DNA of 54,939 nucleotides, taken from contig NZ_BMYP01000014.1 of the NCBI RefSeq assembly GCF_014652335.1, forward strand, positions 1 to 54,939, in the 5' to 3' direction. Every line of letters begins with the position of its first letter. Position 1 is the stretch's first letter. This DNA comes from Vogesella fluminis (GTDB lineage: Bacteria; Pseudomonadota; Gammaproteobacteria; Burkholderiales; Chromobacteriaceae). Both the position numbers and the translations under genes were made by a program. The notes under the pieces are model-generated. The model saw only the letters and a program-made list of their open reading frames with translations. It did not search any database and was not told the origin of the DNA. Below are positions 35,755 to 45,049 of the stretch, piece by piece.

Positions 35755-36825
35755 CTACGGCAGCCCTTCTTCGAACAGCGGCAGCTGCTGCGCCGCCGGG
35801 CTGTCCTCGCGCAGGCGCACGCCGACGCCGAGCAGGCGCACCGGCTTGTTGCCGCGGGCGAAACCGGTGTGCAGCAGCTGGCGGAATACGTCTGCGGCCA
35901 ACGTTTGGCCGGCCAGCTCGACCGTGGTCTGGCTGAAGTCGGCAAACTTGATCTTGACGTTGAGGCCGCGAAACGGCGGCGAGCCGATGCGCTGCAGGCG
36001 CTGCGCCAGTCGTGCCAGCAGTGGTTCCAGTTCGGCCTCGCAGCTGGCGAGATCGGGCAGGTCGCGGGGATAGGTCTCCTCCACGCTCACCGATTTGCGC
36101 TCGCGCGAGGGTTCCACCGCGCGGTGGTCGATGCCGCGCGACAGGTCGTACAGGGTTTTGCCGAACTTGCCGAAGCGCTGCAGCATCTCCAGCAGCGGCA
36201 GCCGCTGCAGGTCGCCGCAGCTGTGCAGGCCCTGTGCCTTCAGTTTGGCGGCGGTGACGGCGCCGACGCCCCAGATCTTTTCCACCGGCAGGGTCTCGAC
36301 GAAGGCGGCGACGTCCTGCGGCCGGATAAGCCATTGCCCGTCCGGCTTGTTCCAGTCGCTGGCGATCTTGGCCAGGAACTTGTTGGGGGCGATGCCGGCG
36401 GAGGCGGTGATGCCGACCTCGTCGCGGATGGCGGCGCGGATTTCTGCCGCCATCAGGCTGGCGCTGCCGTGGCAGTGCGGCTGGCCGCTGACGTCGAGAT
36501 AGGCCTCGTCCAGCGACAGCGGCTCGACCAGTTCGCTGTAGCGGTGGTAGATCGCCTGCACCGCGAGGCTGGCCTGTTTGTAGCGGGCAAAGTCCGGCGG
36601 CACGATCAACAGCGCCGGGCAGCGGCGCAGCGCCAGCGACGACGGCATCGCCGAGTGCACGCCGTAGCGGCGTGCCTCGTAGTTGCAGGTGGCGATCACG
36701 CCGCGCTGCCCCGGCTGGCCGCCGACGGCGAGCGGGATGTCGCGCCACGCCGGGTTGTCGCGCATCTCCACCGCGGCGAAGAAGCAGTCGCAATCGATGT
36801 GGATGATCTTGCGCTGGGTGCTCAC
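35755..36825 (-). CDS. dinB: DNA polymerase IV (Y-family)
   Basis: A 356-residue translesion polymerase. Catalytic acidic residues are D11 in HIDCDCFFAAVE and D106-E107 in SLDEAYLDVS; the thumb HhH region (WGVGAVTAAKLKAQGL) and little-finger domain follow, and the C-terminus has the sliding-clamp motif QLPLF. The start is GTG at 36825: no in-frame ATG exists before the conserved region, and upstream in frame lies the stop of the previous gene. The 18-bp gap to that gene is filled by a dispersed-repeat copy. Confidence 0.95.
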   Translation of the reverse strand: MSTQRKIIHIDCDCFFAAVEMRDNPAWRDIPLAVGGQPGQRGVIATCNYEARRYGVHSAMPSSLALRRCPALLIVPPDFARYKQASLAVQAIYHRYSELVEPLSLDEAYLDVSGQPHCHGSASLMAAEIRAAIRDEVGITASAGIAPNKFLAKIASDWNKPDGQWLIRPQDVAAFVETLPVEKIWGVGAVTAAKLKAQGLHSCGDLQRLPLLEMLQRFGKFGKTLYDLSRGIDHRAVEPSRERKSVSVEETYPRDLPDLASCEAELEPLLARLAQRLQRIGSPPFRGLNVKIKFADFSQTTVELAGQTLAADVFRQLLHTGFARGNKPVRLLGVGVRLREDSPAAQQLPLFEEGLP

Positions 36826-36827
36826 CT

Positions 36828-36836
36828 TGCGGCCAA
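36828..36836 (-). repeat. TTGGCCGCA repeat copy filling the gap before dinB
   Basis: On the minus strand AAGGTTGGCCGCA occupies nearly the whole 18 bases between the stop of the SelW-like gene and the GTG of dinB. Confidence 0.88.
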
Positions 36837-36843
36837 CCTTGTG

Positions 36844-37143
36844 TCAGCCGCCGCGCTCGCTGTGGCCGAGACCCTTGTCCGGTGCGATGCGGTCGCGCAG
36901 CAGCTGTTTCAGCTGCTTGATGTCGGGAAAGCCGCCGTCGCAGGCGCGGTCCCACAGCAGCTCGCCGTCGACGCGGATCTGGAACACGCCGCCGCTGCCG
37001 GGTTGCAGCGCGACTTCGCCGAGTTCCTTTTCGAAGGTGGTCAGCAGTTCCTGCGCCATCCAGGCGGCACGCAACAGCCAGCGGCAGCCGGTGCAATAGC
37101 GGATGGCGACAACGGGCAACAGCGGGGAAGTGTCAGGGGTCAT
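36844..37143 (-). CDS. SelT/SelW/SelH-family thioredoxin-like protein (Rdx)
   Basis: A 99-residue protein of the Rdx family. It shows VVAIRYCTGCRWLLRAAWMA, with the redox CxxC (C17, C20) where selenoprotein relatives have CxxU, and the C-terminal GVFQIRVDGELLWDR typical of the family. The function is thought to be redox-related but is poorly defined in bacteria. The ATG at 37143 was chosen because conservation starts soon after. It precedes dinB by 18 bases and is probably co-transcribed with it. Confidence 0.88.
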   Translation of the reverse strand: MTPDTSPLLPVVAIRYCTGCRWLLRAAWMAQELLTTFEKELGEVALQPGSGGVFQIRVDGELLWDRACDGGFPDIKQLKQLLRDRIAPDKGLGHSERGG

Positions 37144-37467
37144 GAAGGTTGGCCGCAAGCAAAAAGGCCATGGTAATGCCGAATACGGAAGGGGGAAACC
37201 CGAAGGGACGCTGCACCGCTGCCTTGCTTCGCAAATCTCTGTGTTGTTGTGTCGCGGCTCTTTGAAGAGCTGTGTTTTCTCCTCCATCACCCGGCTAGCT
37301 GTGTAAACCTGGCGCTGTGCGTGGAGGCAGCGGTGCAAGCGCAGGGCCAGTGTGCATCAAGCCGCTACCTTGGGGAAGCATGGTGCGTGATTGTCCGACA
37401 ATGCTGCTTTGCACCATGTTACATCTTTACAACGTTTGCTTACATTTTTTGATAGTGCCGCCTGCGG
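37144..37467. other. Long intergenic region upstream of the SelW-like gene
   Basis: 324 bp without a convincing gene. It begins with a dispersed-repeat copy (core 37149-37157). A nested inverted repeat lies at 37379-37418: outer arms CATGGTGC / GCACCATG, inner palindrome ATTGTC-C-GACAAT. The left part, around 37185-37250, has locally pairing G- and C-runs but matches no RNA family I can name. AT-rich sequence near 37415-37455 could hold a promoter, though no clear -35/-10 pair was found. Confidence 0.5.
37149..37157 (+). repeat. TTGGCCGCA repeat copy before the SelW-like gene
   Basis: AAGGTTGGCCGCAAGC, directly upstream of the SelW-like ATG, in the orientation opposite to the gene. Confidence 0.88.
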
Positions 37468-40200
37468 CTACAGTTCCAGCGCCGGATTATCGATCAGGAA
37501 ACGCTCCATGTCGCCCGCCGGCAGCGGCCGGCTGATCAGGTAACCCTGCGCGTAATCGCCGCCATGCTCGGCCAGAAAGCGTGCCTGGCGGATATTCTCG
37601 ATGCCCTCGCCGGTGACCGAGGCGCCGAGGGTGTGCCCCATCGCCACGATCATGCGCACCAGATTGCTGCTGCCGCTGCTGTCCGGCACCTGGTCGAGGA
37701 ACTGCTTGTCGATCTTCAGCTTCTCGGCGGGGAAGCGGCGCAGGTAGCTGAACGAGGCGTAGCCGGTGCCGAAATCGTCGATGGCGATGCCGATGCCCTG
37801 CGCGCGCAGTTTGTGCAGGTTGCTGTCGATGGTCGGCGTGTTGCGCAGTGCCAAGCCCTCGGTCACTTCCAGTTCCAGCGCGTCACCGGGCAGGTGGTGG
37901 GTGGCCAGCTGGCTGGCAACCACTGCGGCAAAGCGCGCGTCCTCCAGTTGCACCAGCGACACGTTGACCGAGATCACGAACTGGCTGAGGTAGCGCGCGC
38001 GCCACTGCACCGCCTGGCGGATGGCCTCGCCCAGCACCCACTCGCCGATGTCCTTGATCAGCCCGGTTTCCTCGGCCAGCGGGATGAAGTCGCCCGGCGG
38101 GATGCGGCCCAGATCGGGATGTTCCCAGCGCACCAGCGCCTCGGCGCCGGCAACGCGGCCGTTCTTCAGCGATACGTAAGGCTGGTAGTGCAGGCTCAGC
38201 TCGCCGCGTGCCACCGCCTGGCGCAGATCGTTCTGGATGTGGTGACGGCGGCGCCAGTTGTCGTTCATCTCTGGGCGGAAGCGCACCCAGTTGCCGGCCG
38301 GGTCGTTGCGCGAGACCTGCAGCGCCAGTTCGGCGTGCTCCAGCAGGCTGTCGGCATGGATGGTGTCGTGCGGATAGATGCTGAGGCCGGTGCTCAGGCG
38401 CAGGAACAGCTGCTGCTCCTGCAGCAGCAGCGGTTGCCGCAGTTGGTCGCACACCTCGTCGGTGCGGCGGCTGATGCCGAGTTCGTCCTCGTCCAGCAGC
38501 AGCATGGCAAAGCGGTTGTCGGCGTGGCGCGCCACCATCTCGCCGTTGCGCGCCAGCTTTTCCAGGCGCTCGCCGAGCAGGCGTATCAGCTGGTCGCCGC
38601 TGTCGCGACCGTACAGCTCGTTGATGTTGGCGAGGCCTTCCAGCGACAGCATCATGCAGCCGACCGGCCGCTGGCGTGCCTGGCTGTTTTCGCGCTGCTG
38701 GATCAGCTCGTCCAGCTGCATCTGCAGCCGCGTGCGGTTGGGCAGGCCGGTGGCGCGGTCATAGTAGAACTGGCGGTACAGCTCGCCCTCGGCCTGCAGC
38801 CGGGCTGAGGATTCCATCACCAGTGCGATGATGTCGGCGGCAGAACAGATGAAATTGATGTCTTCCTGCTGCCAGGCGCGGTGGCGGGTGCGGCTCTCGG
38901 CACAGATGATGCCGTGCCGCAGACCGCCGACCATGATGCTGGCGTCGAGCAAGGCCCTGATGTCGCGCTCCGCCAGATGGGCGCGCAGCGACAGCAGCCG
39001 CTCGTCCTGTAGCGGCTGCACGCTATTGAGGTAGCGCTGTTCGCGCAGCGCGCCGAAGTAGTCGGGGTGCTGCTCCAGCTGCAGCACGTCGCCGCTGAAA
39101 CGCAGGCTGTCGCCGGTATCGACACCGGCAAGGCAGAGCAGGCTCTGCTGGTCGGCACTGAACTGCCACACGCTGACACGGCTGGCGCCGAGGGTCTGCG
39201 CCAGCAGCGGCAGGATCTCGTCGATGTATTCCTGCAGCACCTGCGTTTCGCCATGCCGTGCCGCCACCAGCTGTTGCAGCGCGCGGCCTTGCTGCTCCAG
39301 CCGCTGCGAACGGCGCACGTTGGCCTGCTGTTGCAGGTAGCCGGCACGCACGATCAGCGCGGCCAGCAGCAGCATGGCGGCCAGCAGCAGCAGGCTCTGC
39401 GGCAGCAGCCGCTGCAGTACCGCGTCGCCGGGGCGTTCATTGTCCCACTCCAGCAGCCCCAGGACCTGACCCTGGCTGTTTTCCAGCGCCAGCGCCGCAC
39501 TGTGTTGCTGCGTGGCAGAGAAGTTCAATGACAGCCGGTGCAGCGAGTTGTTGGCCGCCATTTCCTGCAGCAGATGCGAGTCCAGCGCACGCGCAAACAG
39601 CAGGTAGCGGGCGCGGCCGTCGGGTGAGGCGCCGGACTCCAGCGCGATGCGCTGGATCGCCACCAGATAGATGACGCTTTGCGGCTGGCCGCTCAGGGCA
39701 TTGCCGCGCTGCAGGCGCAGCAGCAGATTGGGGCCGGTATCGGTCCGCTTGCGATCATAGCGGTCGGCCTGGCGCAGCAGGCTCCGCCACTGCCGTGTTC
39801 CCAGTGCCAGCAGCTGCTGTGGCTGCTGGCTGGCCACGCCGCGGTCCAGCGCGTACAGCACGCCGCCGCCGGCGTCGATCAGCAGCGCCAGATCGACATC
39901 CAGATTCTGGTACACCGAGCCGGTAAGGTTGGCCGCAAGCCAGGTCTTGTCCATTTGCGGCGCCTGGCTCTGGCGGTACATCTCGTCCCACACCGCGTAA
40001 TCGTTGAGTGTCTGACTCAGCGTCTTGCGCTGGCGCAGCAATTCCCGCTCCAGGCTCTTGCGGGTGAGGGTGGCGATTTCCTCGTCGACCTTGTCGGCGG
40101 CGTTGTTGGCCAGTTGCCACAGTCCGGCCAGACCGACCAGCAGGATGACCACCAGCAACAGGCCGGGGCGCAGCTGGAATCTTGTCAGGAATGGATGCAT
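37468..40200 (-). CDS. Membrane CHASE4-GAF-GGDEF-EAL protein, probably a c-di-GMP phosphodiesterase
   Basis: A 910-residue inner-membrane protein. TM1 (about 13-33), a periplasmic CHASE4-type sensor (about 40-265, NDYAVWDEMYR near 70), TM2 (about 275-292), coiled coil, GAF-like domain (about 315-480), GGDEF (about 490-645) and EAL (about 655-905). The GGDEF site is ADNRF (560-564), so cyclase activity is lost; the EAL site is canonical (GAEALVRWEHP, E687) with DDFGTGYAS. It is thus likely to degrade c-di-GMP in response to a periplasmic cue. It is a single gene, divergent from glpQ. One repeat core at 39929. Confidence 0.9.
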   Translation of the reverse strand: MHPFLTRFQLRPGLLLVVILLVGLAGLWQLANNAADKVDEEIATLTRKSLERELLRQRKTLSQTLNDYAVWDEMYRQSQAPQMDKTWLAANLTGSVYQNLDVDLALLIDAGGGVLYALDRGVASQQPQQLLALGTRQWRSLLRQADRYDRKRTDTGPNLLLRLQRGNALSGQPQSVIYLVAIQRIALESGASPDGRARYLLFARALDSHLLQEMAANNSLHRLSLNFSATQQHSAALALENSQGQVLGLLEWDNERPGDAVLQRLLPQSLLLLAAMLLLAALIVRAGYLQQQANVRRSQRLEQQGRALQQLVAARHGETQVLQEYIDEILPLLAQTLGASRVSVWQFSADQQSLLCLAGVDTGDSLRFSGDVLQLEQHPDYFGALREQRYLNSVQPLQDERLLSLRAHLAERDIRALLDASIMVGGLRHGIICAESRTRHRAWQQEDINFICSAADIIALVMESSARLQAEGELYRQFYYDRATGLPNRTRLQMQLDELIQQRENSQARQRPVGCMMLSLEGLANINELYGRDSGDQLIRLLGERLEKLARNGEMVARHADNRFAMLLLDEDELGISRRTDEVCDQLRQPLLLQEQQLFLRLSTGLSIYPHDTIHADSLLEHAELALQVSRNDPAGNWVRFRPEMNDNWRRRHHIQNDLRQAVARGELSLHYQPYVSLKNGRVAGAEALVRWEHPDLGRIPPGDFIPLAEETGLIKDIGEWVLGEAIRQAVQWRARYLSQFVISVNVSLVQLEDARFAAVVASQLATHHLPGDALELEVTEGLALRNTPTIDSNLHKLRAQGIGIAIDDFGTGYASFSYLRRFPAEKLKIDKQFLDQVPDSSGSSNLVRMIVAMGHTLGASVTGEGIENIRQARFLAEHGGDYAQGYLISRPLPAGDMERFLIDNPALEL

Positions 40201-40342
40201 GTCTTGGCAGTATCGGGTGCCGGCGCGGGCAGGGTGGTAGCCGAGTCATCGCCGTTACATATTTCGGTCAATAAAATGTCATGTTGTTCTGTCACGCTGG
40301 CAGCCGCGATTTCACATAGACGCTGTTCAGGGAGTGTAGTCA

Positions 40343-41503
40343 ATGAAAACCATGTCTTTGCGCCTGCCGTTGCTGGTCATCCTGCTGTCGGGGCCGGTGC
40401 TGGCCGCCGCCCCGTCCCCGTTTCCGACACTGGACGGCAAGCCGCCGCTGGTGGTGGCGCACCGCGGCGCCTCCGGCTACCTGCCGGATCACACCCTGGA
40501 AGGATACGCCAAGGCGATCGCGCTGGGCGCCGATTATATCGAGCCGGACCTGGTCAGCACCAAGGACGGCGTGCTGATCGCGCGCCACGAGCCGAACCTG
40601 AAAGACACCACCGACGTCGCCCGCCATCCGGAATTCGCCGCGCGCAAGCGCACACTGAAGGTGGATGGTAATGAAGAAGAAGGCTGGTTTGCCAGCGACT
40701 TCACCCTCGCCGAGATCAAGACCCTGCGCGCGGTGCAGCCGCGCGGCGACCGCAGCAAGGCCTTCGACGGCCAGTTCCTGATTCCGACCTTCGATGAAGT
40801 GCTGGCGCTGCGTGCGCAGAAGTCGCAGGAGCTGGGCCGCGACATCGGCATCTATCCGGAAACCAAGCACCCGACCTGGCACCGGCAGCTGGGCCTGGCG
40901 CTGGAAAAACCGCTGGTGGCGATGCTGGCCAAATACCGGCTGAACCGCAAGAATGCGCCGGTGTTCATCCAGTCGTTCGAGGCGGCCAACCTCAAGGAAC
41001 TGCGTCAGCTGACTCCGAACAAGCTGGTGTACCTGCTCGACGCCAACGACGTGCGCCCGGACGGCAGCATCGATACTGTCCGTCCCTATGACCATGTGGT
41101 CGCCGGCGACGCGCGTACCTACGCCGACATGCTGACCCCGGCCGGACTGAAGGAAATCCGCACCTTCGCCGACGGCATCGGCCCGTGGAAACCGTATCTG
41201 ATCAGCTGGCAGGCGATGACCGGCAAGGCCGGCAAGGCGGTGGACGTCAACGGCGACAAGGTGATCGACCAGCGCGACATGACACTGCTGGAGCCGAACA
41301 GCGTGATCCGCGACGCGCACAAGCTGGGATTGGTGGTGCATCCCTACACCTTCCGTAACGAGGCCAAGCACCTTGCGGCCAACTTCATGGACCGGCCGGC
41401 GGAAGAGTACCGCCTGTTCTTCGCCGCCGGTGTCGACGGCGTGTTCACCGACTACGCCGACACCGCGCTGGCTACCCGCCGCCTGATGCAGCAAGGCCAG
41501 TAA
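40343..41503 (+). CDS. glpQ: Periplasmic glycerophosphodiester phosphodiesterase with an EF-hand-like insertion
   Basis: A 386-residue exported GDPD enzyme that splits glycerophosphodiesters to glycerol-3-phosphate and alcohol. The signal peptide ends at about 22 (VLAAA). Catalytic-site features: H40-R41 in [13 protein letters not shown]67 and D69 in YIEPDL, H82. E. coli GlpQ is periplasmic and calcium-dependent. Between [10 protein letters not shown] and [10 protein letters not shown] there is an added loop with D301-V-N303-G-D305-K-V-I-D309-Q-R-D312, a full EF-hand/dockerin-type calcium loop. The ATG is preceded by AGGGAG. A terminator follows. Confidence 0.93.
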   Translation: MKTMSLRLPLLVILLSGPVLAAAPSPFPTLDGKPPLVVAHRGASGYLPDHTLEGYAKAIALGADYIEPDLVSTKDGVLIARHEPNLKDTTDVARHPEFAARKRTLKVDGNEEEGWFASDFTLAEIKTLRAVQPRGDRSKAFDGQFLIPTFDEVLALRAQKSQELGRDIGIYPETKHPTWHRQLGLALEKPLVAMLAKYRLNRKNAPVFIQSFEAANLKELRQLTPNKLVYLLDANDVRPDGSIDTVRPYDHVVAGDARTYADMLTPAGLKEIRTFADGIGPWKPYLISWQAMTGKAGKAVDVNGDKVIDQRDMTLLEPNSVIRDAHKLGLVVHPYTFRNEAKHLAANFMDRPAEEYRLFFAAGVDGVFTDYADTALATRRLMQQGQ

Positions 41504-41522
41504 GCATAGCGCCGGTAATGAC

Positions 41523-41550
41523 AAGGGCCGCCCGACCGGGCGGCCCTTTT
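41523..41550 (+). terminator. Intrinsic terminator after glpQ
   Basis: AAGGGCCGCCCG / CGGGCGGCCCTT with a very short loop and four T; it sits between convergent glpQ and the chemoreceptor gene. Confidence 0.88.
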
Positions 41551-41568
41551 GCATTGTGCGCTACCGGC

Positions 41569-43179
41569 TCAGACGCGGTACCGCGATACTTCGTGCTCCA
41601 TGTCCTGCGACAGCTCCTGCAGACGGTTGGCCAGTTCGGTGACGTGGCTGGCGGCGGCGGAATTCTCCTCCGCCATCTGCGCCACGGTTTCCACCTGCTG
41701 CGAAATGCTGTTGGCGGCGCTGCCCTGCTCGCGGATGGCGCTGCTGATTTCGCCGACCAGATGCCGGTTGCGGCCGGCGACATCGGAAATCGACTGCATG
41801 GTGCTGTGTGCCTTGATTGCCTCGCCGACGCCGCTTTCCACATTGAGCACGACGCCCTGCATCCGTTCGGCGGCGGCGCCGGACACGCTCTGGATCGCGT
41901 TGATGATCTGCGCGATTTCCTGTGTCGACAGCGAGGTGCGCTCGGCCAGCTTGCGTACCTCGTCGGCGACCACGGCAAAGCCGCGGCCCATCTCGCCGGC
42001 ACGGGCGGCCTCGATGGCCGCATTCAGTGCCAGCAGGTTGGTCTGGTCGGCGATATCGCGGATCACGCTGATCACGGTGGCGATTTCGCGGGTACGCTCC
42101 GCCAATTGCTCCATTTCATCGGAGGCGCTGCCGACGGCCCCGGCGATGCTTTCGATGGATTGCGTAGTGCCGCCGATCACCTGCTCGCCCTGCTGCGCGC
42201 GCTCGCCGGTATCCTGCGCCAGGTTGTTGGCCTCGTGGGCCCGCTCGGCAACATGGTTGATGCTGACGGTGACCTGCTCCAGTGCCGCCGCCATGGTGGC
42301 GGCGGATTCGCTCTGTGCGGTAGAGCCGGAGGCAACCTGTTTGGCGGAGCCGGCCAGCTCGGTGGCCGATTGCGATACCTCGCGCGTGGCGCTGATGACG
42401 GTACGCAGGCTGTCCTGCAGCCTGGCGACCAGCCGGTTGAAGGCGGTCAGCATCTGCGCGATTTCATCCTTGCCCTGTACCTCGCAGCGGGTGCTGAAAT
42501 CCAGTGTTTTGGCCAGATGGCCGATGCTCTGCTGTGCACGGCTGACGCTACCCACTACCTGGCGGTAGATGCGCCAGCCGACAATACAGAGCAGCAGGAT
42601 GGCTGCCGCGGCCACTGCGGCGGCAATCAGCCCGGCCTGCCGGTTGATCTCCATGGCCTGCTGCTTGGCGTTGTCGGCCAGTTGCTGGTTGAACTGGATA
42701 TGCTGTCTGGCAAGGTCGTTGATGCGCAGGGCGGTTTCCCGCACGTCGCGTACCAGCTGCTGTGCTTCTTCCTTGCGGTTGTTGCGCGAGGCGTCCAGGA
42801 TCGGCGCATAGGCACGGTTCAGCTCGGCGAGGCCTTCCTTCAGCTTGCGGTGATAGTCGCGATCCTGCTCGTTGACGATCATCGGCGCGTATTTGTCCAG
42901 CGCGGCGGCGGCTTGCTGGCTGCTCTGGGCAAAGGCCTGTGCGATCTCGCTCATTCTGCCATCGTCGTTGCTGACGATATGCGCCAGCAGCGAGATACGC
43001 TGCTCCTTCAGTGCGCTGTCGAGGGTGGCCAGGGTTTGTATGCTCGGTACGGCGTTGTCGCTGATGTTTTCCAGCTCGGCATGGAGGCGGTCGAGTTGCA
43101 GCAGGCTGGTGGCGGCGAGGCTCAGCAGGCCGGCGATGGCCAGTGCGATCAGCAGGCCAAGTTGTTGCGATATTTTCAT
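41569..43179 (-). CDS. Methyl-accepting chemotaxis protein
   Basis: A 536-residue chemoreceptor. TM1 (about 7-27), a four-helix-bundle-like periplasmic sensor (about 28-185), TM2 (about 187-207), HAMP (about 210-260), and a long signalling domain whose tip has the invariant [19 protein letters not shown] and [18 protein letters not shown]. There is no C-terminal NWETF pentapeptide, so CheR/CheB tethering is absent. The ligand is unknown. The ATG at 43179 begins the first membrane helix. No other chemotaxis genes lie nearby. Confidence 0.93.
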   Translation of the reverse strand: MKISQQLGLLIALAIAGLLSLAATSLLQLDRLHAELENISDNAVPSIQTLATLDSALKEQRISLLAHIVSNDDGRMSEIAQAFAQSSQQAAAALDKYAPMIVNEQDRDYHRKLKEGLAELNRAYAPILDASRNNRKEEAQQLVRDVRETALRINDLARQHIQFNQQLADNAKQQAMEINRQAGLIAAAVAAAAILLLCIVGWRIYRQVVGSVSRAQQSIGHLAKTLDFSTRCEVQGKDEIAQMLTAFNRLVARLQDSLRTVISATREVSQSATELAGSAKQVASGSTAQSESAATMAAALEQVTVSINHVAERAHEANNLAQDTGERAQQGEQVIGGTTQSIESIAGAVGSASDEMEQLAERTREIATVISVIRDIADQTNLLALNAAIEAARAGEMGRGFAVVADEVRKLAERTSLSTQEIAQIINAIQSVSGAAAERMQGVVLNVESGVGEAIKAHSTMQSISDVAGRNRHLVGEISSAIREQGSAANSISQQVETVAQMAEENSAAASHVTELANRLQELSQDMEHEVSRYRV

Positions 43180-43288
43180 GAACAGTTCCCACGGGTTGGA
43201 GTTATTGCTCCAGTGTATGGGGATGTAATATGAAAAACAATTATGCCAATGGCAATGTTGCGCTTTGTTGACAGTGCCGGAGAAAGTC

Positions 43289-43322
43289 TGCGGCCAACCC
43301 TGGCTGAGCAAGGTTGGCCGCA
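43289..43322. repeat. Inverted pair of the TTGGCCGCA repeat
   Basis: TGCGGCCAACC (43289-43299) and GGTTGGCCGCA (43312-43322) flank a 12-nt spacer, in the gap between the copper-chaperone 3' end and the chemoreceptor start. It is placed to end the chaperone transcript. Confidence 0.88.
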
Positions 43323-43360
43323 AGGACGGGCGGGGCGGGTGGTGCGTGATGGCGGGCGGC

Positions 43361-43822
43361 TCAGTGGCCGGCAGGATGGACGGGGGCCATGCCGCTTTCC
43401 ACCTTCACTTCCACGGTGACCTTGCCGGCCTTTTCAAACTGCAACTGCAGCGGGAAGCGGTCGCCGCTGACCGCCTGTTTCGGTACCTGCAGCAGCATCA
43501 CGTGCAGGCCACCCGGTGCCAGCGTGACGGTGCCGCCGGCCGGCAGCGCGATGCCGCCGGCAACTTCGCGCATGCGCATCACGCCGTTGTCGTTGATGTG
43601 CTGATGCAGTTCGGCGCGTGCCGCTTGCGGCGTGCTGGCCGCCAGTAGCCGGTCGGCGCCGCCGCTGTTGCTGATGGTCATGAACACCGCCGCAGTCGGG
43701 CTGCTGGCCGGCATCGCGCGGCTGTAGGGGTGGCCGACATTGAGCGGGCCGACGCTGTAATCGTGGGCGAGGACGGGGAGCGACAACAGGCCGGCAAGGG
43801 CGGCAAGGGCAAGTTTTTTCAT
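43361..43822 (-). CDS. PCu(A)C-type periplasmic copper chaperone
   Basis: A 153-residue exported protein with signal peptide (about 1-19). Copper ligands of the DUF461/PCuAC family are visible: H73 with ten residues to M84 ([12 protein letters not shown]), then H107-x-M109 (GLHVML). A His-containing C-terminal tail (HPAGH) adds possible ligands. Such proteins deliver Cu(I) to the CuA centre of cytochrome oxidase. No Sco or oxidase genes are adjacent. Confidence 0.92.
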   Translation of the reverse strand: MKKLALAALAGLLSLPVLAHDYSVGPLNVGHPYSRAMPASSPTAAVFMTISNSGGADRLLAASTPQAARAELHQHINDNGVMRMREVAGGIALPAGGTVTLAPGGLHVMLLQVPKQAVSGDRFPLQLQFEKAGKVTVEVKVESGMAPVHPAGH

Positions 43823-43928
43823 GATGTCCGGGTAGTGGTTACGGTGGCGCCGAGCGTAGCATGCAGTTGCCGTGGCCGGCTGCGGCAAAATGTCGCAGGG
43901 CCTGATTGCGGTGCCGTGATACGGGTGC

Positions 43929-43995
43929 AAGGTTGGCCGCAACATCGTTCAAGACGCCGCCGCGGGCGATGACCCTATAATGCGGCCAACCTTTT
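43929..43995. repeat. Two opposed copies of the TTGGCCGCA repeat upstream of azlC
   Basis: AAGGTTGGCCGCA at 43929-43941 and its reverse complement TGCGGCCAACCTT at 43981-43993, facing each other across 39 bp directly before azlC and inside the gap to the copper-chaperone gene. Confidence 0.85.
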
Positions 43996-44009
43996 ACTGT
44001 GGAGCAAGC

Positions 44010-44732
44010 ATGTCGCCACGACTTCCCCCGCTGCTGGCCGGTGCCCGCGATTCGCTGCCGATGCTGGTCGGCGCCGCACCGTTCGGCGTCATCTTCGGCA
44101 CGCTGGCGATCGCCACCGGCATTCCGGCGTGGGCGACGCTGGCGCTGTCGGCGCTGGTGTTTGCCGGCTCGTCGCAGTTCGTCGCCGTCAGCCTGATCGG
44201 CAGCGGCGCGGCGCTGCCGGTGATCTGGCTGACCACCTTTGTCGTCAACCTGCGCCACGCGCTGTACAGCGCCACGCTGCTGCCCTATGCCCGCCACCTG
44301 CCGGCGCGCTGGCGCTGGTCGCTGGCGTTCTGGCTCACCGACGAGACCTTCGCCGTGGTCGAGCACCAGCTGCGGCAGCAGGACAACGAGTTCGACGGTG
44401 CCTGGTACTGGCTGGGCTCGTCACTGGCGATGTACGGCAACTGGCAGCTGTGGACCATCATCGGCGTGCTGCTGGGGCAGAGCGTGCCGGGCCTCGCCGA
44501 TCTGGGGCTGGATTTCGCGATGGTGGCCACCTTTGCCGCCATCGTCGCGCCGCAGCTGAAAAAGCGGCCGGTGCTGGTGGCGGCGCTGCAGGCCGGGGTG
44601 GTGGCGCTGCTGGCGCGTGAGCTGCCGTTCAAGCTGGGGCTGATGCTGGCGGCGCTGGCCGGGGTGGCCGGCGGCGTGCTGGCCGAGCGGCTGGCGACGA
44701 GCAGCAAGTCTGAGATGAAGGAGACGACATGA
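44010..44732 (+). CDS. azlC: AzlC-type branched-chain amino acid exporter subunit
   Basis: A 240-residue membrane protein (AzlC/YgaZ family) that with AzlD exports branched-chain or related amino acids. Features are [18 protein letters not shown] and [13 protein letters not shown], the family signatures, and about seven helices. The ATG at 44010 has GGAG 5 bases upstream; an earlier in-frame ATG at 43980 lies within the dispersed repeat and is not favoured. azlD follows with ATGA overlap. Confidence 0.92.
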   Translation: MSPRLPPLLAGARDSLPMLVGAAPFGVIFGTLAIATGIPAWATLALSALVFAGSSQFVAVSLIGSGAALPVIWLTTFVVNLRHALYSATLLPYARHLPARWRWSLAFWLTDETFAVVEHQLRQQDNEFDGAWYWLGSSLAMYGNWQLWTIIGVLLGQSVPGLADLGLDFAMVATFAAIVAPQLKKRPVLVAALQAGVVALLARELPFKLGLMLAALAGVAGGVLAERLATSSKSEMKETT

Positions 44733-45049
44733 GCCTGCAACTGCTGCTGACCATTGCCGGCATGGTCGTGGTCACCTACGGCATCCGGCTGAGTTTTCTG
44801 GTGTTCGGCCACAAGCTGAGCTTTCCGGCCTGGCTGTCGCGTGCGCTGCATTATGTGCCGGCGGCGGTGCTGACTGCGCTGATCGTGCCGATGGCGCTGG
44901 CGCCGCAGGGCGCCATTGACCTGTCTCCGGGCAATGCCTACCTGCCCGGCACGCTTGCCGCGGCGGCGGTGGCGTTCTTCAGCCGCCATACGCTGGCGGC
45001 AATCATCAGTGGCTTCGTGGTGTATGGCTTGTGGCGCTGGCTGTCTTGA
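44729..45049 (+). CDS. azlD: AzlD-type branched-chain amino acid exporter subunit
   Basis: A 106-residue membrane protein (AzlD/YgaH family) with four hydrophobic helices; [14 protein letters not shown] and [15 protein letters not shown] are typical. It starts in the azlC stop (ATGA) and is translationally coupled. Its last 44 bp overlap the 3' end of the convergent DGC-domain gene. Confidence 0.92.
   Translation: MSLQLLLTIAGMVVVTYGIRLSFLVFGHKLSFPAWLSRALHYVPAAVLTALIVPMALAPQGAIDLSPGNAYLPGTLAAAAVAFFSRHTLAAIISGFVVYGLWRWLS

Noticed and set aside
37185-37260. Possible riboswitch upstream of the SelW-like gene
   Set aside because: Some local pairing is visible, but no conserved core of a known class (c-di-GMP-I, fluoride, preQ1, SAM) could be recognised.
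40277-40295. Pho-box-like TGTCAT...TGTCAC upstream of glpQ
   Set aside because: The two half-sites are 13 bp apart instead of 11 and flanking bases fit poorly, so phosphate control cannot be supported.
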